DNA of 64,000 bases from Shewanella psychropiezotolerans. GTDB taxonomy: Bacteria; Pseudomonadota; Gammaproteobacteria; Enterobacterales; Shewanellaceae. Position numbers and translations under genes: made by a program. Position 1 is the stretch's first letter. The number at the start of each line of letters is the position of its first letter. Under the pieces are notes generated by a model, which saw only the letters and a program-made list of their open reading frames with translations, was not told where the DNA came from and did no database searches. The stretch lies in NCBI RefSeq assembly GCF_007197555.1, contig NZ_CP041614.1, positions 4,332,001 through 4,396,000 on the forward strand, in the 5' to 3' direction. Shown here one piece after another: positions 26,302-35,236 of the stretch.

Positions 26302-28620
26302 ATGGATGAATATATGCGCTCAACTAAAATAGTTGATATCAATACACTGATGTTAACTGATGCAAGTTGCATCGAATCGGATACTTCCTGGATAAGCGAT
26401 GATGATTGGAAGGAGATGTTGCCTACTGGTAGTTCTTTAAGCCAAATTGAAAGTCAGCTTGAATCTGGCGAATCAGTTGTATTGAGTGACAGCCCCAGAA
26501 GTCCATTATTTACCTTATCCCAAGGGGATTGGATAACATCGGTGAGTGCAAGCTCGGCTTTTCCAAGTTGTGCTGTTACCGCCATCACCCAACGTTTTAA
26601 TGCCGCCGGAAGTAGTATTGCATTTGAGCGTTCGCCCGGTGAGTCGCTATCACCTTCACCGCAATTAGATTACACGCCCGATACTTCTACAGTGAAGGAG
26701 CAAGTGCTCCCTATCTCCTGCCAGTACAATGTAGAGATAGCCTGTACTCCTCAATATTTAGACACTTTGAACTATGGCTATTTCATGCTGGCTAAAACCA
26801 AGAATGAACCTAGCCTGACATTGTCTACGGTCAAACCGCTAGGCAAGCATTCTCTGCTCACTGCGCTAGGTAAGTTTGAAGAGCCTAAACAACTTCTCCA
26901 CATGCTGACCACAGGCAAGAGCAGCCAGTTATCCGTTAAACCGGTAAAGATGGTGCCCTTAGGCTCTCAACAGGTCTATGAGTCCTTTGTGCCGGTGCAG
27001 CTTACGGTGCAGGTGAGCGAAAGACTGGGCTACCCGACTCAAGGGTACTTCTATCATTTCAAGCAAGGCCAACTGGTACACGAATACGCTATCGTCGAGG
27101 GTGCCAAAGGATATTTTAATATCACTCACTCGACAGCGAACGCATTATCCGATGAGGTAAACATACCTGCATTAAGAGGATGTATCTTTCTGCCCTGGAA
27201 AATCAATGGCCAACTCGCCGCCCCTCAGCATATTTACTACAGCAAGCAAAAGTTAACCGCTGAGACGTTCCAAGGCATCGATGCAGCTTGGCTAAACACT
27301 AATGCTGTCACCCTTGACCTTGGAGCTATTTTAGCTGCCAACCAGCAAGCGCTACTCGCCAGAACTGAAGAGCAAAAAGGTCAGCCGTCCCAAGCCCCGC
27401 AAGCGGTGAGCCGAGCAGACAATATCTACTACCAATCTTCGACACCACAGCTAGCACCAGGCGTTATCGGCATCACTAAGCAATCGGTACTGAAAGATGT
27501 AGCGGTACTTAACTTAGGTCAGGTAGAAGCTGCGTTAGATATCGATGATGTATACCTGTTTTTCTCAGATAAGAAAATGGACTTATACGAATTTGCTGAT
27601 GAAGTTTATGGCAGCCGTGATAAAACGATTATTGACCATATAATGTATAGCAACCCTCAACTGAAGAAGAGCTTCAGTCAAATTCATGAAGGGATGCCAT
27701 TAGTGGTATCACCCTGGAAAACAAAGCATGAGGAAGAAGGCAACGCTATCACGCAAGCGGAAGATCTAATGACTCAATATCTAACACTGAGCGCAGATGA
27801 GCGACAATGGTTTGCTGATAACCATGATGTAGTTACCGAAGTATTGGCGACTGCAGCTGAAGGCGGCATGGGCAGCCTGCAAGTCAATGCCGACACAGGT
27901 GAAACCACAGACATTAGCCTCAACGCCATGATATCCAGCACAGGGGCCGTGATAGCCGGTGCAGGCACTCAAGGTGGCCATATCAGCCAGAAAATGAAAG
28001 CGTTTGCGGATTACTCCAATTACATCTCTTCAAAAACTGAAGGCTTAAAGGGACAAGCCCTCTACTCCAATTCTGATTATAAAGCTTGGCGAAAGCGAGA
28101 ACGTGCATTTCGCACTGAGATGAAATCATTATTGGGACAGATGGGTAAGCCCGGATACATCAAAGGCTTGCAAGCGAAAAACATTGGCCATCTGCTAAAC
28201 ATCAATAAAAGACAAATCTATCGCTCAAAAGACTTCGCCAAAGCAGTAGGCGGTATCGACATGACGCGGCTTTACAAGCAAGCGATGTCGTTCAGTAAGC
28301 AGATCAAAGCCGGTGGTTGGATGATCACTGGTTTAGGTGTATACGGCAATGCGGCTGATATCTATCAAACTTGTGACATGAATGGAGCTATTAATGAAGC
28401 CTGCGGGCGGTCTGTAGTTAGAAATGCAGTATCTGGAGGACTTAATATTTATATAGGATATGCACTCGGTATCGCACTAATGGCAGCCCCAGTTACTGGA
28501 GGCTTATCTATTTTACTGGTTAGTGCAGGTACTCTTACGTGGGGGGCTTTTGGTGGCGATGTATCTGATTATATGGGTAGAGGGGCTGAGAGTATTGTAT
28601 TTGATGAAGGGGATATATGA
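26302..28620 (+). CDS. Candidate pore-forming antibacterial effector with LysM-like domain (VasX-like)
   Basis: 772 aa, no signal peptide. A region around residues 130-330 has the look of the VasX-type effector N-terminus (GYFYHFKQGQLVHEYAIVEG recalls the 'lRpGylYvy..g.lw.Ey' stretch of that family). Residues about 424-472 resemble a LysM fold (MDLYEFADEVYG...NPQLKK...IHEGMPLVV). The C-terminus has basic helical segments followed by a hydrophobic stretch at about 712-750 that could form a membrane hairpin as in colicins. The next gene overlaps by 4 bp (ATGA) and encodes a multi-pass membrane protein, the usual arrangement for a pore-forming toxin and its immunity protein. No VgrG, PAAR or Hcp gene is in the window, so secretion by a type VI system is inference. 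Weak ribosome site; an alternative Met lies at 26314. Confidence 0.6.
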   Translation: MDEYMRSTKIVDINTLMLTDASCIESDTSWISDDDWKEMLPTGSSLSQIESQLESGESVVLSDSPRSPLFTLSQGDWITSVSASSAFPSCAVTAITQRFNAAGSSIAFERSPGESLSPSPQLDYTPDTSTVKEQVLPISCQYNVEIACTPQYLDTLNYGYFMLAKTKNEPSLTLSTVKPLGKHSLLTALGKFEEPKQLLHMLTTGKSSQLSVKPVKMVPLGSQQVYESFVPVQLTVQVSERLGYPTQGYFYHFKQGQLVHEYAIVEGAKGYFNITHSTANALSDEVNIPALRGCIFLPWKINGQLAAPQHIYYSKQKLTAETFQGIDAAWLNTNAVTLDLGAILAANQQALLARTEEQKGQPSQAPQAVSRADNIYYQSSTPQLAPGVIGITKQSVLKDVAVLNLGQVEAALDIDDVYLFFSDKKMDLYEFADEVYGSRDKTIIDHIMYSNPQLKKSFSQIHEGMPLVVSPWKTKHEEEGNAITQAEDLMTQYLTLSADERQWFADNHDVVTEVLATAAEGGMGSLQVNADTGETTDISLNAMISSTGAVIAGAGTQGGHISQKMKAFADYSNYISSKTEGLKGQALYSNSDYKAWRKRERAFRTEMKSLLGQMGKPGYIKGLQAKNIGHLLNINKRQIYRSKDFAKAVGGIDMTRLYKQAMSFSKQIKAGGWMITGLGVYGNAADIYQTCDMNGAINEACGRSVVRNAVSGGLNIYIGYALGIALMAAPVTGGLSILLVSAGTLTWGAFGGDVSDYMGRGAESIVFDEGDI

Positions 28621-29024
28621 ATATAACTAGCGCCGAGGATATCGTGATTATGATCACGGTTACTGGATTAATATTATTGTTTCCATTAAATATGTTTCTA
28701 ACAATAAAATTAAGGAAAAAGAAACAACTAATCATGGACAATATAACCAGCGGAGTACCTGATCGGCTTAAATTCAGGGTTTCTTTTGGTGTAAATGCAA
28801 ACATGTCTTGGGTATTTGCTGCATATTCAGTATATATTTGGTTTTCTTATTTACTTTTTCGTTACGGACACCATGTCACTCAAGCCGAATTTAAGGCATG
28901 GCACCTAGCGATCAAGCGAGCATTTGGTCGCTATTTTTATCTAGGTTTTATATCAGCAATTGGAGGAAATTTAGCTGCTTTCGGCTTTGTACTTTTCCTG
29001 CCTTTTTATATTTATAATAAATAG
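28617..29024 (+). CDS. Small membrane protein, predicted immunity partner of the upstream effector
   Basis: 135 aa with about three hydrophobic segments: residues 9-29 (IVIMITVTGLILLFPLNMFL), about 58-80 (SWVFAAYSVYIWFSYLLF) and about 105-131 (FISAIGGNLAAFGFVLFLPFY). The start codon overlaps the stop of the effector gene (ATGA), so translation is coupled. I do not recognise a named family. Context is the main argument: immunity to pore formers is commonly an inner-membrane protein. A different accessory role is possible. Confidence 0.55.
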   Translation: MNITSAEDIVIMITVTGLILLFPLNMFLTIKLRKKKQLIMDNITSGVPDRLKFRVSFGVNANMSWVFAAYSVYIWFSYLLFRYGHHVTQAEFKAWHLAIKRAFGRYFYLGFISAIGGNLAAFGFVLFLPFYIYNK

Positions 29025-29055
29025 CGTCTAGATCTAAATATCGGCAGATAACAAA

Positions 29056-29187
29056 TCCTGAACAAATAAAATTGAAATCATCACTTTTATTTGTTTAAGA
29101 GCAGAAAAAGACGGGACAGCCATATCTTTTGTGCTTTAGCACATCCTCTACTAACCTTTAAGTTACCTCAACTTAGTTTTGTTCAGG
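29056..29187. repeat. Inverted repeat flanking the RAYT leader
   Basis: TCCTGAACAAA (29056-29066) is mirrored exactly by TTTGTTCAGGA (29177-29187), about 110 bp apart, immediately upstream of the transposase start. Between them is a small TGTGCT-TT-AGCACA hairpin. It may be a leader fold that limits transposase translation. Confidence 0.55.
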
Positions 29188-29193
29188 ATAACG

Positions 29194-30228
29194 ATGATGA
29201 CTTCAGCTCGAAGAATTCTTATCGATGCAGAATCGACTCCGTTTTACCACATAATAAATCGTTGTGTTAGAAGGGCTTTTTTGTGCGGAGAGGATGAACT
29301 CACAGGTAAAAGCTATGAGCATAGACGCGGCTGGATTGTCGATAAAGTTAAGGCTCTATCTGCTATTTTTTGTATTGATGTTTGTGCCTATGCGGTGATG
29401 AATAATCACTATCATTTAGTCCTTAAAATCGATACCGACAAAGCCAAGTCATTGAGTAACCGTCAGGTTATTAGTCGATGGTGTAAGGTGACAAAAGGGC
29501 ATGATGTAGCGACTAAATTTATGAATGGAGAGACCTTAATCGAGGGGGAGCGTTTACTACTTGATGGGTTATTGGCTGAGTGGCACGAACGTCTATCCAG
29601 TATCTCTTGGTTTATGAGGTGCCTCAATGAAGAGATAGCGCGTAGGGCCAATCGTGAGGATGGATGTAAAGGGGCCTTTTGGGAGGGTCGTTTTAAGAGC
29701 CAAGCCTTACTCGATGAACAAGCACTGCTAGCATGCATGATGTATGTCGATTTAAACCCTATCAGAGCTGGGATTGCTAACACACTCCAAGCATCTGATT
29801 ATACATCTATTCAGGAGCGTATTACCGAGCTAAATACCTCTGATAAAAACACTAAACCTAATGATGATAAATCAGCATCAACCTCGAGCGAGCCACTCAA
29901 ACCACTTGCCCAATTCGATGGTGCAGCCCATCTAGCGACTCAATCAGGCATCCCATTTCATTTCTGTGATTATTTACAACTGATTGATTGGACTGGCAGA
30001 GCCATTAGGCCTGATAAGAAAGGTTTTATTGATTCAAGCCAGCCTAAATTACTCAATGAACTTGGCATTGCACCCGATGCCTGGATTACCTCAGCGAAAG
30101 AGTTTCGCCGCCAATACAGTGGTATTAGTGGTCGTTGGGATGCTATGTGTGCTTTCAAAAAGCAACATAACTGTGGGCTATGGTGTAAAGGTAAAGCCAG
30201 CAGTAATGCACTTCACCCCTCGCCTTAG
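29194..30228 (+). mobile_element. REP-associated tyrosine transposase (RAYT, Y1 family)
   Basis: About 344 aa single-strand transposase of the IS200/IS605 Y1 group in its REP-associated form. HUH motif in NNHYHLVLK (about residues 70-78); candidate catalytic tyrosine in MMYVDLNPIRAG (about 187-198); WFMRCLNEEIARRANRED is the typical linker. The ATG at 29194 after CAGGATA is preferred to a TTG at 29179 that lies inside the inverted repeat. A REP-like hairpin follows at 30319-30341. RAYTs act on REP/BIME hairpins rather than carrying classical terminal repeats. Confidence 0.85.
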
Positions 30229-30318
30229 TCGTATATAAATTATCTACAAAGGCTTGGTGATAATTAGGGATTTCGAATAAACCAAGATACTTTTTCTAAT
30301 CAATGTCAGTTTAATTAG

Positions 30319-30341
30319 ACTCTGATCTCCGGGGTCAGAGT
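30319..30341. repeat. REP-like hairpin downstream of the RAYT gene
   Basis: ACTCTGA-TCTCCGGGG-TCAGAGT, a 7-bp stem with a G/C-rich loop about 90 bp after the RAYT stop. The ACTCTGAYCCCGG type of sequence is common beside RAYTs in Shewanella and Vibrio as I remember it. Confidence 0.5.
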
Positions 30342-30344
30342 AAA

Positions 30345-30600
30345 CTTTATTACTAGCCAGTATAGTTACAATCGAAGAGACAAACACTCAGGTGTGAACG
30401 CGGCTGAGAGCTTCCGAAACAAGGACGTTTTGGCAGAGCCCACGGCAGGTGATAGATAACTATAAGGTTTTGGTATTCGACATAAAACCAAATACTAATT
30501 CAGCCTAATGAAACCCAAAAAGATACTTACAACTTATTATCAGACAAAAAATTTGAATGGCGACTCGCAGAAGTGTTTGCACATGAGGTCACTCATTCAC
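30345..30600 (-). repeat. Degenerate reverse-orientation fragments of the composite hairpin repeat
   Basis: 30360-30450 reads, on the minus strand, GTGGGCTCTGCCAAAACGTC...GGAAGCTCTCAGCCGCG..., then CTCTTCGATTG, matching the end of copies 1-5. Around 30555-30590 is a second minus-strand fragment resembling TGTGCAGATACTTCTGCGAG of copy 5. With the REP-like hairpin these are all that I see in 30229-30810, apart from the leader of the glycosyltransferase gene. Confidence 0.6.
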
Positions 30601-30810
30601 ATCCTTGTGATTGTGACATTCGTAAATCCATTTACAGCACCTGCTGCAGGCAATAAACACCAATGAAGCTTTGGTGATCAGCAAACTAACCAAATAACAA
30701 AACCAGTCCAATGAACCCACAATAGATATTTAACCAACTTGTTATCCGACAAGCTTGAACCTTCATCTGGTATACAATACCCTCCCATTAAAGTACCTAT
30801 TATGTGAGAA

Positions 30811-32037
30811 ATGATGAAGAAAGTATTAGTGATCGGCTATGTGTGGCCAGAGCCCAACTCATCGGCGGCAGGTACACATATGTTGTCGCTGTTAAGGCTT
30901 TACAGGCAACAAGGCTGGCAGGTCGAGTTCGCCACCCCGGCGCAGCCATCGGATCACATGATAGACCTAAGCCTAGAAGGTATATCCAGTAAAAATATCA
31001 GCTTGAACTGCGATAGCTTCGATACTTATATCATGGATTTTCAACCAGATATCGTCATGTTCGACCGTTTCATGATGGAAGAGCAGTTTGGCTGGCGCGT
31101 GGAAAAACACTGCCCCGATGCCATAAAAATACTCGATACCGAAGACCTACAATGCTTGCGTAATGCACGCCATCAAGCCGTTAAGAGTGAGCGAGCACTC
31201 ACTCAAGCCGACCTGTTCAGCGATATAGCAAAACGTGAAATAGCCGCGATTCTTCGCTGTGACATCTCACTTATCATCTCAAGTTTCGAGATGGAGCTGC
31301 TACAAAACCAGTTTAAGCTTGACCCAAGCCTCTTGCATCACTTGCCGTTTATGGTGGACTTGAACAAGCGCCCGTCTCAGACAAAAACCTATGCTGAGCG
31401 TCAGCACTTTATGACCATAGGCAACTTTCGTCATGCCCCTAACTGGGACGCCGTGCTATATCTGCAAAAAATCTGGCCCTTGATCAGAAAACAGCTACCC
31501 CAGGCAGAGCTACATATCTATGGCTCCTACCCGCCACCGAAAGCCACCGCACTCAATAACCCCAAAACTGGCTTTATCATTAAGGGTTGGGCGGAAGATG
31601 CCTATCAGGTAATGGAGCAGTCTCGTGTCTGCTTAGCACCCATTCGTTTTGGTGCCGGTATCAAGGGTAAGCTACTCGATGCCATGATAATGCAGACCCC
31701 AAGCGTCACCACAAGTGTTGGCAGTGAAGGCATGATTCAAGATGAGCAGTGGCCTGGTTGCATTACAGATATTATCGATGACTTTGCCCAAGCTGCGGTT
31801 GATTTATACACTCAAGAATCACTCTGGACAGAGGCTCAAAGCCACGCCTCGAGTCTATTAACGGCGCGATACGATGGTGAGATGTTAGGGCAGAATTGGA
31901 TGAAAAAGTTGGCTCATACAATAGAAAATATTGACCAACATAGGCTGAATAACTTTACCGGCGCCATGCTTAAGCATCACTCGATGGCGAGCACTAAGTA
32001 TATGTCTCAGTGGATAGCGGCTAAGAATGCCAAGTAA
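30811..32037 (+). CDS. Glycosyltransferase, GT-B fold (GT4-like)
   Basis: 408 aa. N-terminal Rossmann half starts VLVIGYVWPEPNSSAAGTHM with a GxH-type acceptor loop. The C-terminal half has FMTIGNFRHAPNWDAVLYL, ELHIYGSYPP and the donor-binding segment CLAPIRFGAGIKGKLLDAMIMQTPSVTT, the (F/I)R.GaG.KgK.ldAm pattern of GT4-like enzymes. Acceptor unknown. Stands alone, 580 bp from the RAYT gene. Start at ATGATG (30811/30814) after GTGAGAA. Confidence 0.75.
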   Translation: MMKKVLVIGYVWPEPNSSAAGTHMLSLLRLYRQQGWQVEFATPAQPSDHMIDLSLEGISSKNISLNCDSFDTYIMDFQPDIVMFDRFMMEEQFGWRVEKHCPDAIKILDTEDLQCLRNARHQAVKSERALTQADLFSDIAKREIAAILRCDISLIISSFEMELLQNQFKLDPSLLHHLPFMVDLNKRPSQTKTYAERQHFMTIGNFRHAPNWDAVLYLQKIWPLIRKQLPQAELHIYGSYPPPKATALNNPKTGFIIKGWAEDAYQVMEQSRVCLAPIRFGAGIKGKLLDAMIMQTPSVTTSVGSEGMIQDEQWPGCITDIIDDFAQAAVDLYTQESLWTEAQSHASSLLTARYDGEMLGQNWMKKLAHTIENIDQHRLNNFTGAMLKHHSMASTKYMSQWIAAKNAK

Positions 32038-32047
32038 TGACTCAACC

Positions 32048-32080
32048 AGTAGCTCTGCAGACTGATTTACCAGAGCTACT
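32048..32080 (+). terminator. Hairpin after the glycosyltransferase gene
   Basis: AGTAGCTCTG / CAGAGCTACT, 10-bp perfect stem with a 13-nt loop, 11 bp after the stop. No T-run on either side, so termination strength is uncertain. Confidence 0.5.
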
Positions 32081-32144
32081 CATCAACTTCCATCACAACA
32101 AAGCCATAAAGCACTGAAACAACCGTTTCCTAAACCACAGACCC

Positions 32145-32627
32145 CTAAAGCCCTAGTTCAGTCAGCCCAGGATGTTCATCTGGCCGGCGTCCTATGGGCC
32201 AATAAAATTTACGTTCAATCTCTTCAATCTTCAGATCATTGATACTGGCGTGGCGCTGCTCCATCAAGCCGTTTTCATCAAATTGCCAATTCTCGTTACC
32301 ATAGGCTCGATACCATTGACCACTAGCATCGCAATATTCATAGGCAAAACGTACCGCAATGCGATGGCTATCCACCGCCCATACCTCTTTAATCAATCTA
32401 TATTCAGTCTCTTGCTGCCATTTGGCTGTGAGCAGCTGGATAATTTCATCTCGTCCCTGCACAAATTGATCACGATTACGCCAAATTGAGTTTTCACTGT
32501 ATGCCTTCGCTATTTTTTCCGGTTGCTGTCCATTCCAGGCATCTTCGGCCATTCTTGCTTTAATCACTGCACTGGCTTGATCATAGGGCGGCAGTGGTGC
32601 TTTTTTGTCATTACTTATGTTATTCAT
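32145..32627 (-). CDS. DUF1348 / NTF2-like family protein
   Basis: 160 aa SnoaL-like alpha+beta barrel protein. Visible family segments: KARMAEDAWNGQQPEKIAKAY, SIWRNRD, GRDEIIQLLTAKWQQE, VRFAYEYCDASGQWYRAYGNENWQFDENG and RHASIND, typical of DUF1348. Function not established. Sits 41 bp downstream of the oxidoreductase fusion gene on the same strand and probably shares its transcript. Confidence 0.8.
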   Translation of the reverse strand: MNNISNDKKAPLPPYDQASAVIKARMAEDAWNGQQPEKIAKAYSENSIWRNRDQFVQGRDEIIQLLTAKWQQETEYRLIKEVWAVDSHRIAVRFAYEYCDASGQWYRAYGNENWQFDENGLMEQRHASINDLKIEEIERKFYWPIGRRPDEHPGLTELGL

Positions 32628-32668
32628 ATCAATTTCTCACTGTATGTCTTGCTTGCACCAGTAATGGA

Positions 32669-34330
32669 TTAAAGATCCAGAGTCAGCACTTGTGTCTTTG
32701 CTCGGGAAACACAGGGGCAGAACAACTGTAGTTGCTCTTTTTCAATATCGGTCAGTACACTGTCTCTATGGTCAGGTTTTCCCTCTATCACAGGTATCGC
32801 GCACTGTTTACAGCTTCCAGACTGACAGCTAAAAGGTGTATCAATATCGGCAGCGAGTAAGGCATCGAGAACCGACTCATCGGCAGCAACCTTAAGTTTC
32901 AGTTTCGATTTAACTAGCTTCACCGTGAATGCCTTATCCTCAACAGAGGTTTCTTCTCCGCTGCCACCGAAGCCTTCGCTTCTGATCCGGTCGCTATCTA
33001 TACCCTGCTCGTTGGCCATAAACTTCATCTCACTGAGCATCTTTTGTGGGCCACAGATATAGAAGATGGTATTTTTGGGTGCCCTCGATAACACATGACG
33101 TAAATTCATTCGCCTATTTTCGTCACTGGGATAAATTGATATCGACTCACCAAACTCTCGCTCTAGTCGGTCCCTAAAAGCCATATCCTTAATACTTCGG
33201 CCACAATAGTGCAGTGAAAGCGTTACGCCTCTCGACTTTAAGTATTGCGACAGCGGCTTTATCACAGTGATCCCAACCCCTCCGGCAATCAAGATTGCAG
33301 GCTCAGACCCTGAGTGCACATCGAAGTGGTTGCTTGGTAAATCACAGTTAATCACCATTCCAATTTGAAAGTTATGGTGGATCGAATGGGATGCACTCTT
33401 GTGGAGATCATGCTCCCGACCTTGGCCAGTCTCGCTACTTAAGCGTTTAGCGAGTACCGCTATCTCATAGAAGTTTCGGCGCGAGGGATTAGAGCAGATA
33501 GAATAGGAGCGCTGCACCAGCGTGCCATCATTGAGCAGAACCGGCACTCGAATATGAGAACCTGCAGTCACTAAAGGCAACTCTCCTCCACCAGCGGCTT
33601 TAAATTCAAAGGCACGTATTTCAGGTGTCAATTGACGTATGCCGCTGATAACCAGACTCAGTGGCCCCTCGCCTAAAGTGGCAGGGCCCGGTCTGCCAAC
33701 GTTTTCGGCCTTTTCCATTGGCTTATTTTCAGGTTGCTCAAGCTGTTTAGCTTCTAATCGCTTAGCTTCGGCGAGTCTTGCCGCTACAATGTCCTCCACC
33801 TCAGCTTCACTATACCTGGGCGTGATATGTTTAGGGCAGTTCCAATCGAAGGCTTCAACTTGGATAACGAAAGCACGCTCGACTCTGGCCCGGTAATCAT
33901 CATCCTGCAGCAGACCCAGCATTTCTGAGTCATTTACATCCACAAGCTTTACCCTACCTAGCAACTTAAGTCGGGTCTTGTTGGGATAATCCATAAAAAA
34001 CAGTGACACCTTGTCATTGTTAGCGAAATTACCTGTGCTGATATACTGGCGGTTACCATTATAATCGGCAAAGCCAATGGTCTTCTCATCGAGCACTTTC
34101 ATAAAGCCCTTCGGCCCACCTCGATGTTGAATGTAAGGCCAGTCGGTTTCACTCACACTGGCCATATAGAAACTGTCACGAGCCTGAATAAATTCTGTTT
34201 CAGCAATGCCAAGGTGATCATTAAAGTCCTCGCCACCTTCCATCCGCTCATAACCTTTACGGCTGCCAAGCCTCGCCTGGACCTCTTTCACGGCAAGTGT
34301 GAAGCCTATCTCAGCAAATTTATGACCCAT
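32669..34330 (-). CDS. Fused PNPOx-like / flavin reductase / 2Fe-2S ferredoxin oxidoreductase
   Basis: 553 aa. Residues about 45-190 form a pyridoxamine-phosphate-oxidase-like split barrel (FADYNGNRQYISTGNFANNDKVSLFFMDY). About 225-450 is a ferredoxin-NADP reductase-type FAD/NAD module (RSYSICSNPS for FAD; GGVGITVIKPLSQYL and YICGPQKML for NAD). About 465-553 is a plant-type 2Fe-2S ferredoxin with the CX4CX2C...C cluster motif (CQSGSCKQC ... LFCPC). It should move electrons from NAD(P)H through flavin to the iron-sulphur cluster; the acceptor is unknown. GGAG ribosome site before the ATG. Adjacent DUF1348 and AhpD-like genes and the LysR gene suggest a stress- or xenobiotic-responsive cluster. 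Confidence 0.85.
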   Translation of the reverse strand: MGHKFAEIGFTLAVKEVQARLGSRKGYERMEGGEDFNDHLGIAETEFIQARDSFYMASVSETDWPYIQHRGGPKGFMKVLDEKTIGFADYNGNRQYISTGNFANNDKVSLFFMDYPNKTRLKLLGRVKLVDVNDSEMLGLLQDDDYRARVERAFVIQVEAFDWNCPKHITPRYSEAEVEDIVAARLAEAKRLEAKQLEQPENKPMEKAENVGRPGPATLGEGPLSLVISGIRQLTPEIRAFEFKAAGGGELPLVTAGSHIRVPVLLNDGTLVQRSYSICSNPSRRNFYEIAVLAKRLSSETGQGREHDLHKSASHSIHHNFQIGMVINCDLPSNHFDVHSGSEPAILIAGGVGITVIKPLSQYLKSRGVTLSLHYCGRSIKDMAFRDRLEREFGESISIYPSDENRRMNLRHVLSRAPKNTIFYICGPQKMLSEMKFMANEQGIDSDRIRSEGFGGSGEETSVEDKAFTVKLVKSKLKLKVAADESVLDALLAADIDTPFSCQSGSCKQCAIPVIEGKPDHRDSVLTDIEKEQLQLFCPCVSRAKTQVLTLDL

Positions 34331-34432
34331 GACTTTATCTCCAATAACTCGATAAACTTATCCGACTGCTACAACTTTTTAGCTGATATTCCAGCTAAAG
34401 AGTGACAGCAGCGTATCTCACCTGACAGAGTT

Positions 34433-34504
34433 GAAAATAGCCCTCTAAGACAGGTGAGAATAGCGCTCTAAGACAAGTGAAACAATTATCTGACACAAGT
34501 GTCA
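34433..34504. promoter_or_regulatory. Direct repeats and palindrome upstream of the oxidoreductase gene
   Basis: Two 23-bp direct repeats, AATAGCCCTCTAAGACAGGT at 34436 and AATAGCGCTCTAAGACAAGT at 34459, then the palindrome TGACAC-AA-GTGTCA at 34491-34504. They lie in the gap between two minus-strand genes and could be regulator sites for the downstream operon. Confidence 0.45.
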
Positions 34505-34530
34505 AGTTTTACCGTTTCAACTCACAGCAA

Positions 34531-35076
34531 TTAAGCCACTTTGTTCAGTGACATTTTTGGAAAGTCGATATCTAATTGACTCGCCTTTCCGAGAATATTG
34601 GTCATCACGTTCATGCCAACATGAGTAATAATTTCGACTATATCTGCCTCGGTGTAGCCCGCAGCGCGCACTTCAGTTAACTCGGCATTGGTCACATCAC
34701 CCTTATGTTCGGCGAGAGATGTAGCAAATTTAACCGCCGCAGCAGCCTTTGCATCTTGGCTGGTGCCAGCGCGATTAGCCGCTATTTCATCACCATTGAG
34801 ACCCGCTTTTCGACCCAGTGCAGTGTGAGCTGATAGGCAATACTCACAGCTGTTTTGTTCAGCCAAGGCTAATGCAATACGCTCACGTGTCAGCGGCGTT
34901 AAGCTACCTTCCCCAGCTATGCCGTGTAAACCTAAGAAAGCACGAAGTGCGGCTGGTGAATTGGCGAACACTTTCAAGAAATTTGGCACCATACCCAGCT
35001 GAGACTGAATCGCTTCTAAAAGTGCTTTTTGTTCGTTAGTGGCTGTGTCGTTTTCGATTAAATTAATGCGGCTCAT
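34531..35076 (-). CDS. Carboxymuconolactone decarboxylase family / AhpD-like peroxidase-related protein
   Basis: 181 aa, all-alpha. The catalytic CXXC-X2-H type motif is present as SCEYCLSAH (about residues 80-88), the thiol pair of AhpD-like alkylhydroperoxidases. GMVPNFLKVFANSPAALRAFLGLHG is a typical N-terminal stretch of this family. Likely a thiol-dependent peroxidase of the cytoplasm. Divergent from the LysR gene at 35237, which probably regulates it. ATG preceded by TGGAG. Confidence 0.88.
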   Translation of the reverse strand: MSRINLIENDTATNEQKALLEAIQSQLGMVPNFLKVFANSPAALRAFLGLHGIAGEGSLTPLTRERIALALAEQNSCEYCLSAHTALGRKAGLNGDEIAANRAGTSQDAKAAAAVKFATSLAEHKGDVTNAELTEVRAAGYTEADIVEIITHVGMNVMTNILGKASQLDIDFPKMSLNKVA

Positions 35077-35199
35077 GGTCGTTCTCCATTATATGAATTG
35101 CTCGTTGGTTTATCGGTAACAAGCCCTTCTCTGCTTGCTTGGTAACTAGATTGCCAAATTTCACTTTAAAGAAGAATACCCGTATATTACATTTAATAA

Positions 35200-35235
35200 T
35201 TCCAATAAATGGAACAACCAAAAAAGTGGAATAAC
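35200..35235. promoter_or_regulatory. LysR-type operator in the divergent promoter
   Basis: TTCCA-ATAAA-TGGAA is a perfect 15-bp inverted repeat (35200-35214), with a further TGGAATAAC at 35227-35235 before the LysR start. Position and dyad fit a LysR autoregulatory site that could also act on the divergent AhpD-like gene. Confidence 0.55.
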
Positions 35236-35236
35236 A

